From the NCBI GenBank assembly GCA_934365155.1, contig CAKRMZ010000053.1:1-7252 (forward strand): DNA of 7,252 bases, in the 5' to 3' direction. Below, one piece after another: positions 1 to 4,789 of this stretch. How positions within the stretch are numbered: position 1 is the first letter of the stretch; each line of letters begins with the position of its first letter. Source of the stretch: an uncultured Eubacteriales bacterium. GTDB lineage: Bacteria > Bacillota > Clostridia > Oscillospirales > CAG-272. Under the pieces are notes generated by a model. That model had not been told where the DNA came from, searched no databases, and saw only the letters and a list, made by a program, of their open reading frames with translations. Both the position numbers and the translations under genes were made by a program.

Positions 1-22
1 GAATTTGAGTTAGTTTTTTCAT
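1..22 (-). CDS. 5' end of a divergent leftward gene (partial, function unknown)
   Basis: An ATG on the minus strand at 22-20 opens a frame reading MKKLTQI before the window ends. It is preceded by a strong Shine-Dalgarno sequence (GGAGG, minus strand 31-27) with a 4-nt gap, and further upstream by a TGnTATAAT extended -10 box. The start signals look genuine, but seven residues allow no family call. The lysine-rich start could be a signal peptide or an ordinary cytoplasmic N-terminus. The gene is divergent from ylxM, so the ftsY gene often found directly upstream of ylxM in the same orientation is not there. Confidence 0.5.
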
Positions 23-26
23 GACG

Positions 27-31
27 CCTCC
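27..31 (-). promoter_or_regulatory. Ribosome binding site of the leftward partial gene
   Basis: GGAGG read on the minus strand, four bases before the ATG at 22-20. It is the main support for translation starting at that ATG. Confidence 0.55.
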
Positions 32-54
32 GTAATATAATGGTTCATGTATGT

Positions 55-88
55 AAAAAAAATTTTTCACTTTTCCCCAGTGATAAAA
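55..88 (-). other. Weak hairpin followed by T8 in the leader of the leftward gene
   Basis: On the minus strand TCACT (83-79) pairs with AGTGA (71-67) around a seven-base loop. Flanking T and A tracts lengthen the stem with one bulged base. A run of eight T follows at 62-55. This has the shape of a short intrinsic terminator placed between the putative start site and the ATG, so it could be a leader attenuator. The stem is short and AT-rich and may be chance in such AT-rich DNA. Confidence 0.25.
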
Positions 89-120
89 TCGTTTTGAGTT
101 AGAACAATGGGTATGAAAAT

Positions 121-129
121 ATTATAGCA
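121..129 (-). promoter_or_regulatory. Extended -10 promoter element for the leftward gene
   Basis: The minus strand reads TGCTATAAT (129-121), a perfect -10 hexamer with the TGn extension. No good -35 hexamer sits 16-18 bases upstream, which is usual for extended -10 promoters. Transcription would start near 114, giving a leader of about 90 nt before the ATG at 22. Inferred from sequence only. Confidence 0.45.
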
Positions 130-187
130 TAATTTAATTAAAATAAATGAATGAATGATTATAAAAATATGAATTAAATATATATTT

Positions 188-215
188 TTGACATATTTTC
201 CGGAAGAAAAATAAT
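188..215 (+). promoter_or_regulatory. Possible second, upstream promoter for ylxM-ffh
   Basis: A perfect TTGACA (188-193) is followed after 16 bases by AATAAT (210-215), five of six matches to TATAAT. It lies just upstream of the main promoter's TTGACA (218-223). An 8-bp palindrome TTCCGGAA (198-205) lies in its spacer. It could be a tandem promoter or simply part of the AT-rich upstream region. Confidence 0.3.
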
Positions 216-217
216 TC

Positions 218-246
218 TTGACAAATGAACAATAAAATGATATACT
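218..246 (+). promoter_or_regulatory. Sigma-A-type promoter of the ylxM-ffh group
   Basis: TTGACA (218-223), a 17-base spacer and TATACT (241-246) form a near-consensus promoter. The start site would be about 253, leaving a leader of about 40 nt before the ylxM ATG at 293. The stretch upstream (120-187) is almost entirely A and T and could act as an UP element. The -10 hexamer and start site are covered by the inverted repeat 245-273, suggesting repressor control. Confidence 0.75.
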
Positions 247-273
247 GCTGTAAAGTAAATTGCTTTACAGCAG
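245..273. promoter_or_regulatory. Perfect 11-bp inverted repeat over the ylxM promoter; candidate operator
   Basis: CTGCTGTAAAG (245-255) and CTTTACAGCAG (263-273) are perfect reverse complements around a seven-base centre, an 18-bp centre-to-centre spacing. The left arm begins inside the -10 box and spans the predicted start site, so the full hairpin would not exist in RNA starting near 253. That favours a DNA operator for a dimeric regulator over an RNA structure. I do not recognise it as the site of a known regulator. Confidence 0.55.
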
Positions 274-292
274 TCGCTGTTCGAGGAGAATT

Positions 293-676
293 ATGCACGA
301 AAAAAATTTGGATGTATGTTTGTTGCTCGACTTTTACGGAGATCTTTTGCCGGAAAAACAGCGAATGTTTTTGGATTGTTACTATAACGAAGATTTATCT
401 CTTGCGGAAATTGCCGAAATCTACGGACTTTCACGGCAGGGCGTGCTTTCAGTAATAAAAAAGGCCCGTGAAGAGCTTTTCGTTTTTGAGGAAAAGCTCC
501 GCCTAAAACAAAAGTATTATACTGCCGGAAATATGGCTGAAACTGCGAATGAGCATATTAAGGCTTTATATGCAATGCCGGGACTGCCGCCGGAGTGCTT
601 TATACATTTAAAAAAAATTGAAGAAATTATTGATATGCTGAGTGAAAGGAAAGATTATGTTTCAAAGTCTCGTTGA
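293..676 (+). CDS. ylxM: YlxM-like sigma-70-region-4-type HTH protein, SRP-associated
   Basis: A small acidic protein of 127 residues (family about 105-120). Residues 13-70 match the family: the FYGDLLPEKQR segment, then a helix-turn-helix of sigma-70 region 4 type at about 35-57 (LSLAEIAEIYGLSRQGV), then a charged helix. The C-terminal 50 residues are less conserved and carry no clear motif. YlxM is a conserved partner of Ffh, reported to bind SRP components; a classical DNA-binding role is not established. The ATG at 293 follows a good GAGGAGAA site. An ATG at 260 in the same frame is rejected because it has no ribosome site and lies in the inverted repeat. The 3' end overlaps ffh by 20 bp, suggesting translational coupling. 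Confidence 0.88.
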   Translation: MHEKNLDVCLLLDFYGDLLPEKQRMFLDCYYNEDLSLAEIAEIYGLSRQGVLSVIKKAREELFVFEEKLRLKQKYYTAGNMAETANEHIKALYAMPGLPPECFIHLKKIEEIIDMLSERKDYVSKSR

Positions 677-1985
677 CAAGATGTCGAATGCTTTTAAGCA
701 TTTTCGCAACAAGGGAAAACTCACGGAAAGCGATATCAAAGACGGAATGCGTGAAATCAAGTTAGCTCTTTTGGAGGCTGACGTAAACTTTAAGGTAGTA
801 AAGCATTTTATTGCCGAGGTATCGGAACGGGCTTTGGGAGCAGAAGTCTTGGAAAGTCTGCTGCCGGCTCAACAGATTGTAAAAATTGTCAATGAAGAGT
901 TAATTAAAATTATGGGCTCCGGCAATGCAAAGCTTGAAATTGCATCCAAGCCTCCGACGGTAGTTTTATTGGCTGGATTACAGGGCGCCGGAAAAACAAC
1001 GCATTGCGCAAAGCTTGCCGCAATGTATAAAAAGCAAGGGAAGCATCCTCTGCTTGTGGCGTGCGATGTGTATCGTCCCGCTGCAGTGAAACAGCTGGAA
1101 GTGTTGGGAGAAAAGTTAGATATTCCGGTCTATTCGGAAGCCAATTCGACAAATCCGGTGCAGATCGCCGAAAATGCCTTGTCTTACGCGAAAAAAAATC
1201 AATTGGATATGGTTTTTATCGATACCGCCGGCCGTTTGCATATTGACGAAAAATTAATGGACGAATTGGTTCGGATTCGTGACGCCGTGAATCCCACAGA
1301 GATTTTGCTGACGGTGGACGCAATGACCGGACAGGACGCCGTCAATGTAGCAAAGTCATTCAACGATCTTTTGGAGCTCACCGGTGTTATTTTAACAAAG
1401 ATGGATGGTGATACCCGCGGCGGTGCAGCTTTGTCTGTGCGGTATATTACTCAAAAACCGATAAAATTTATCGGAACCGGTGAAAAGCTTGACGCCATCG
1501 AGCCGTTTTATCCGGATCGAATCGCCTCACGTATTCTCGGAATGGGTGATGTGCTGACATTGATCGAAAAGGCGCAGCAAAATTTTGATGAAAAAAAAGC
1601 GGCCGAATTAGAACGGAAAATTAGAGAACAGAGCTTTACATTGGAAGATTTCTTGGATCAGTTTGCGCAGTTGAGAAAAATGGGACCTTTGGATCAGATT
1701 TTAGGTGCAATGCCCGGAATTAAGCCCGGTGCCTTAAAGGACGCCAAAATTGATGAGAAGGCAATGGACCGTATGGAGGCGATTATCCTTTCCATGACAC
1801 CGAAGGAAAGAGACAATCCATCCATTATTCAGGCTTCCCGAAAAAAAAGAATTGCGGCCGGAAGCGGTATGCAGGTGGAAGATGTCAACCGTCTTTTGAA
1901 GCAATACGATCAAATGAAAAAAATGATGAAACAAATGTCTTCCGGACATTTCGGAAGAAAAGGGAAAATGCGTTTTCCTTTTTAA
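657..1985 (+). CDS. ffh: Signal recognition particle GTPase Ffh (SRP54)
   Basis: A 442-residue protein, normal length for Ffh. It binds 4.5S/scRNA and signal sequences of nascent membrane and secreted proteins and hands ribosomes to FtsY at the membrane. An N-terminal helical bundle (about 1-85) precedes the SRP GTPase domain with P-loop GLQGAGKTT (107-115), DVYRPAA (137-143), DTAGR (189-193), TKMDG (247-251) and GTGEK (273-277). The methionine-rich M domain follows (about 320-435), with the RNA-binding SRKKRIAAGSG segment (394-404) and a YDQMKKMMKQM helix near the end. The ATG at 657 is preceded by AAGGA with a 6-nt gap; an in-frame GTG at 642 lies upstream of that site and is unlikely. It begins within ylxM. 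A terminator-like hairpin overlaps the last codons. Confidence 0.97.
   Translation: MFQSLVDKMSNAFKHFRNKGKLTESDIKDGMREIKLALLEADVNFKVVKHFIAEVSERALGAEVLESLLPAQQIVKIVNEELIKIMGSGNAKLEIASKPPTVVLLAGLQGAGKTTHCAKLAAMYKKQGKHPLLVACDVYRPAAVKQLEVLGEKLDIPVYSEANSTNPVQIAENALSYAKKNQLDMVFIDTAGRLHIDEKLMDELVRIRDAVNPTEILLTVDAMTGQDAVNVAKSFNDLLELTGVILTKMDGDTRGGAALSVRYITQKPIKFIGTGEKLDAIEPFYPDRIASRILGMGDVLTLIEKAQQNFDEKKAAELERKIREQSFTLEDFLDQFAQLRKMGPLDQILGAMPGIKPGALKDAKIDEKAMDRMEAIILSMTPKERDNPSIIQASRKKRIAAGSGMQVEDVNRLLKQYDQMKKMMKQMSSGHFGRKGKMRFPF
1963..1983 (+). terminator. Terminator-like hairpin overlapping the ffh stop codon
   Basis: GGAAAA (1963-1968), tetraloop TGCG, TTTTCC (1973-1978) and then five T (1979-1983). 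With one G bulged, the A-tract at 1958-1961 could pair with the T-run. The hairpin encodes the last residues of Ffh, KMRFPF. It could partially terminate transcription between ffh and rpsP. The stem has only two GC pairs, so efficiency is uncertain, and the codons themselves may explain the symmetry. Confidence 0.35.
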
Positions 1986-2051
1986 CTTAATTCATTGCTA
2001 TTTTAATTTTTAAAATAAAATAAATAAATTATCATTTCTTGGAGGACTATT

Positions 2052-2297
2052 ATGGCTACTAAAATCAGATTAAAAAGAATCGGCTCAAAAAAGGTACCGT
2101 TTTATCGTGTAATCGTTGCTGACTCAAGAGCTCCGCGCGACGGTAAATTTATTGAGGAAATCGGTTTTTACGATCCGCTTAAGGATCCTGTTGTTATCAA
2201 CATTGATTCCGAAAAAGCAAAAAAATGGCTTTCTACCGGTGCTATTCCTACCGATACGGTGCGCGTTCTTCTGAAAAAGTCCGGCATTATTGAATAA
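2052..2297 (+). CDS. rpsP: 30S ribosomal protein S16
   Basis: An 81-residue protein matching S16 along its whole length: the MATKIRLKRIGSKKVPFYRVIVADSRAPRDG-type start (residues 1-28), EEIGFYDPL (35-43) and the VRVLLKKSGI end. S16 is a primary assembly protein of the small subunit body, bound to 16S rRNA. The start is fixed by a strong GGAGG ten bases upstream. It is 66 bp downstream of ffh across AT-rich DNA holding an all-AT 8-bp inverted repeat (1999-2017), so it may have its own expression control. It is 11 bp upstream of khpA, in the order usual for this cluster. Confidence 0.97.
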   Translation: MATKIRLKRIGSKKVPFYRVIVADSRAPRDGKFIEEIGFYDPLKDPVVINIDSEKAKKWLSTGAIPTDTVRVLLKKSGIIE

Positions 2298-2308
2298 GCG
2301 GGGGCACT

Positions 2309-2545
2309 ATGATTATACTTGAGGACATGCTTGCAAATATTGCAAAATCCATTGTGGACGACCCTTCCTCTGTTCAGGTAACTAAGAAGGAAACCGAAAG
2401 TTCTATTATTTTAAATCTTCAAGTGGCACCGAATGATATGGGAAAAGTAATCGGTAAAAACGGAAAAATTGCAAGAGCAATTCGAAGTTTAATCAAGGCA
2501 GCTGCGGTATCTTTGAACAAAAAAGTCAGTGTTGATATCGGTTAA
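2309..2545 (+). CDS. khpA: KH-domain RNA-binding protein KhpA (YlqC family)
   Basis: A 78-residue single KH domain. The RNA-binding GxxG loop is GKNG in VIGKNGKIARAIR (about residues 48-60), preceded by the family-typical VAPNDMGK. In Firmicutes KhpA forms homodimers or a KhpA-KhpB pair that binds many small RNAs and mRNAs and influences cell division and elongation. The ATG at 2309 is chosen because GGGGG (2300-2304) lies four bases upstream, an odd G-only ribosome site. An in-frame ATG at 2327 has GAGG only two bases away, too close, although its protein would better match the usual N-terminal length. It directly follows rpsP and is the last gene before the terminator. Confidence 0.93.
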   Translation: MIILEDMLANIAKSIVDDPSSVQVTKKETESSIILNLQVAPNDMGKVIGKNGKIARAIRSLIKAAAVSLNKKVSVDIG

Positions 2546-2568
2546 GCTTTTTTATTTAATTTCCATAT

Positions 2569-2609
2569 AAAAAAGATTCATTGATTATACAATCAATGAA
2601 TCTTTTTTT
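2569..2609. terminator. Bidirectional intrinsic terminator between khpA and groEL
   Basis: AAAAAAGATTCATTGATT (2569-2586) and its exact complement (2591-2608) form an 18-bp stem with a four-base ATAC loop. Because A6 flanks one side and T7 the other, each strand yields a hairpin ending in a U-tract. It lies 23 bp after khpA and 42 bp after groEL, serving both convergent units. Confidence 0.9.
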
Positions 2610-2651
2610 ATAATCGATAAACGATCTTATGAAGAAGCTTTGACAGGGGAA

Positions 2652-4295
2652 TTAATACATTCCGCCCATTCCGCCCATTGCGGCAGCATTTGCAGCAGCG
2701 TTAGCAGCAGCGGCATCTTCTTTCTTATCTGCAACCAAAGCCTCGGTAGTCAATACGGTTGAAGCTACGGAAGCGGCATTCTGTAATGCAGAACGGGTCA
2801 CCTTGGTAGGATCTACGATTCCGGCTTCGAACATATCGACATAAATTTCTTTATATGCGTCGAATCCAAATCCTTTTTTGCCGGAGTTTTCAATCTTGTC
2901 AATAACTACCGCACCTTCAAATCCTGCATTGGCAGCAATTTGACGGATCGGAGCTTCCAAAGCTTTCAGAACAATGTTGACACCGGTTTTTTCATCGCCC
3001 TCAACCTGATCAACAATAGCACGGACATCTTTGATAATATTGATATAGGCAACACCGCCGCCCGGAACAATACCTTCTTCTACTGCTGCTTTTGTTGCAT
3101 TGAGTGCGTCTTCAATACGCAATTTCTTTTCTTTCATTTCAACTTCGGTAGCTGCACCGACTTTCAAAACTGCAACGCCGCCTGAAAGTTTTGCAAGTCT
3201 TTCCTGAAGTTTTTCACGATCAAAGTCAGAAGTTGTATTTTCGATAGCAATTTTAATCTGAGCAATACGATCTTTAATTGCAGCTGCATCGCCGTGACCG
3301 CCGACAATAATGGTATTGTCTTTGGTGACTTTGACTTGACGAGCCGTGCCCAGCTGATCTATTGTTGCTTTCTTAAGTTCCAGACCCAATTCGTCCGAGA
3401 TTACCTCGCCGCCGGTCAGAATTGCAATATCTCTCAGCATTTCTTTTCTTCTGTCGCCGAATCCCGGAGCTTTCACTGCTACGCAGGTAAAGGTACCGCG
3501 AAGTTTATTGAGAACCAATGTGGTCAAAGCTTCGCCTTCTACATCGTCAGCAACGATTACGAGCTTCTTACCGCTTTGAACGATCTGTTCCAGCAGAGGA
3601 AGAATTTCCTGAATGTTGGAGATCTTTTTATCGGTAATCAGAATTAATGCATCGTCAATTACAGCTTCCATTTTATCGGTATCGGTTGCCATATAAGGAG
3701 AGCAGTATCCACGGTCAAACTGCATACCTTCAACTACTTCGCAATAGGTTTCAGCGGATTTGGATTCCTCTACCGTGATAACACCGTCCGATGTAACTTT
3801 TTCCATAGCATCGGCAATCAAGGTACCGATAACTTCATCACCTGCGGAAATTGTACCGACTCGTGCAATATCAGCAGAACCGTTTACTTTTTGAGAAATT
3901 GAAGTCAAAGAAGCAACTGCCTTTTCGACTGCGCGGTTGATACCTTTGCGTATAATCATCGGATTCGCGCCGGCAGAAACGTTTTTCATGCCTTCATGAA
4001 TGAATGCCTGTGCGAGAATGGTAGCCGTAGTGGTACCGTCACCGGCAGCATCATTGGTTTTTGTTGCAACTTCTTTTACAATTTGAGCACCCATGTTCTC
4101 AAAGGGGCAGTCAAGCTCAATTTCTTTTGCGATGGTTACACCGTCATTGGTAATTAAAGGGGAGCCGTATTTTTTATCCAATACGACGTTTTTGCCTTTC
4201 GGGCCAAGGGTAATTTTTACTGTATCTGCCAGTTTATCGATACCGCGGAGAAGCGCATCTCTTGCTTCTACTCCATAAATAATATCTTTTGCCAT
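2652..4295 (-). CDS. groEL: Chaperonin GroEL (Hsp60, 60-kDa subunit)
   Basis: A full-length 547-residue type I chaperonin. It forms the double seven-membered ring that encloses unfolded proteins and folds them with ATP and GroES. Visible signatures are LGPKGKNVVLD (30-40), TNDGVTIAKEIEL with D51, the ATPase motif GDGTTT (85-90, D86), D396 in EDALNATKAAVEEG and the PGGG glycine loop (411-414). The C-terminal tail is Ala/Asn-rich and ends in a short GGM repeat (GGMGGMY), shorter than in many species. GGAGGAA lies seven bases before the ATG, exactly the spacing used by groES. It is 33 bp downstream of groES and shares its CIRCE-controlled promoter. No internal anomaly is seen. Confidence 0.98.
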   Translation of the reverse strand: MAKDIIYGVEARDALLRGIDKLADTVKITLGPKGKNVVLDKKYGSPLITNDGVTIAKEIELDCPFENMGAQIVKEVATKTNDAAGDGTTTATILAQAFIHEGMKNVSAGANPMIIRKGINRAVEKAVASLTSISQKVNGSADIARVGTISAGDEVIGTLIADAMEKVTSDGVITVEESKSAETYCEVVEGMQFDRGYCSPYMATDTDKMEAVIDDALILITDKKISNIQEILPLLEQIVQSGKKLVIVADDVEGEALTTLVLNKLRGTFTCVAVKAPGFGDRRKEMLRDIAILTGGEVISDELGLELKKATIDQLGTARQVKVTKDNTIIVGGHGDAAAIKDRIAQIKIAIENTTSDFDREKLQERLAKLSGGVAVLKVGAATEVEMKEKKLRIEDALNATKAAVEEGIVPGGGVAYINIIKDVRAIVDQVEGDEKTGVNIVLKALEAPIRQIAANAGFEGAVVIDKIENSGKKGFGFDAYKEIYVDMFEAGIVDPTKVTRSALQNAASVASTVLTTEALVADKKEDAAAANAAANAAAMGGMGGMY

Positions 4296-4328
4296 AATAA
4301 TATTCCTCCAAAAAAAGCTTTTTAACGA

Positions 4329-4613
4329 TTATTCGACAATAGCGAGGATATCGCTTTGACGAACAATAATATATTCTTCGCCGTCACATTTTACTTCTGT
4401 GCCGGAATACTTGCTGGTGATTACTTTATCACCCGGCTTTACAGTCATAGTAACGGTCTTTCCGTCTACTTCGCCGCCGGGTCCAACAGAAACAACAATT
4501 GCGATTTGCGGTTTTTCCTGTGCGGAACCTGCCAAAAGGATGCCGCTTTTTGTAGTTTCTTCCGCCTCGGTCATTTTGACAACTACGCGGTCAGCAAGGG
4601 GTTTTAACGTCAT
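4329..4613 (-). CDS. groES: Co-chaperonin GroES (Hsp10)
   Basis: A 94-residue protein of normal length. It forms the heptameric lid of the GroEL folding chamber. The N-terminus (LKPLADRVVVK) is typical, and the mobile loop that docks on GroEL is at about 17-34, with the hydrophobic GIL contact at 24-26. YSGTEVKCDGEEYIIVRQSDILAI forms the conserved end in two blocks (69-93). GGAGGAA (4627-4621) lies seven bases before the ATG. It is the first gene of the groES-groEL operon, with a leader of about 85 nt that carries the CIRCE element. Confidence 0.98.
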   Translation of the reverse strand: MTLKPLADRVVVKMTEAEETTKSGILLAGSAQEKPQIAIVVSVGPGGEVDGKTVTMTVKPGDKVITSKYSGTEVKCDGEEYIIVRQSDILAIVE

Positions 4614-4665
4614 GATACCATTCCTCCAGTATATAAAATTATATGTTTTTGTTAATCAAAGGATG

Positions 4666-4692
4666 TTAGCACTCAAACGCAAAGAGTGCTAA
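4666..4692. promoter_or_regulatory. CIRCE operator (HrcA binding site)
   Basis: A perfect TTAGCACTC-N9-GAGTGCTAA inverted repeat (4666-4674, 4684-4692), identical to the CIRCE consensus. HrcA binds it and represses groESL until heat shock titrates GroEL away. It begins about six bases downstream of the predicted groES start site, the classical position. hrcA itself is not in the window. Confidence 0.97.
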
Positions 4693-4704
4693 TCCACGTT
4701 TTTT

Positions 4705-4733
4705 ATTTTACTGCTATTCCACATAGAAAGCAA
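4705..4733 (-). promoter_or_regulatory. groES-groEL promoter (sigma-A type)
   Basis: On the minus strand TTGCTT (4733-4728), a 17-base spacer and TAAAAT (4710-4705). The start site would be near 4698, placing CIRCE in the first bases of the transcript. The position relative to CIRCE makes the call convincing despite the imperfect -35. Confidence 0.75.
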
Positions 4734-4738
4734 TAGTT

Positions 4739-4767
4739 TTGGAAATGTTTTAACATTTATTTAACAT
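4739..4767 (+). promoter_or_regulatory. Candidate promoter of the AGCS symporter gene
   Basis: TTGGAA (4739-4744), 17 bases and TAACAT (4762-4767), each four of six to consensus. It would start near 4774, only about 16 nt before the ATG at 4790. It diverges from the groES promoter with about 6 bp between the two -35 boxes. The hexamers are weak, so the assignment is tentative. Confidence 0.4.
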
Positions 4768-4769
4768 TT
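4743..4769. promoter_or_regulatory. Inverted plus direct repeat over the AGCS promoter; candidate operator
   Basis: AAATGTT (4743-4749), TT, AACATTT (4752-4758) is a perfect 7-bp inverted repeat. The half TTTAACATTT (4749-4758) is then repeated exactly at 4760-4769, an 11-bp period, about one helical turn. The array spans the end of the -35 region, the spacer and the -10 box. The regulator is unknown, and low-complexity AT DNA could mimic this. Confidence 0.35.
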
Positions 4770-4789
4770 TTAGCACAGAAGAGTAAAAT

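Noticed and set aside
145..158. Short AATG tandem repeat in the divergent spacer
   Set aside because: Only about three copies in very AT-rich DNA; no sign of function as a variable repeat.
23..292. Riboswitch or T-box in the spacer before ylxM or the leftward gene
   Set aside because: The predicted leaders are about 40 and 90 nt, without any recognisable conserved riboswitch or T-box elements.
225..455. Open frame of 76 codons overlapping the ylxM promoter and start
   Set aside because: It begins between the -35 and -10 boxes, has no ribosome site and is out of frame with the well-supported ylxM.
642..656. GTG at 642 as the ffh start
   Set aside because: The ATG at 657 has AAGGA at the right distance, and the resulting N-terminus (MFQSLVDKMSNAF) matches the family.
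1999..2017. TATTTTAA-TTT-TTAAAATA inverted repeat between ffh and rpsP
   Set aside because: All A and T in a spacer that is nearly all A and T; such symmetry arises easily by chance and the stem would be weak.
2940..3647. Open frames on the plus strand opposite groEL (2940-3185, 3294-3647), and similar ones opposite groES (4356-4692)
   Set aside because: They lie fully antisense to unmistakable groEL and groES coding sequence, have no ribosome sites and resemble no protein family.
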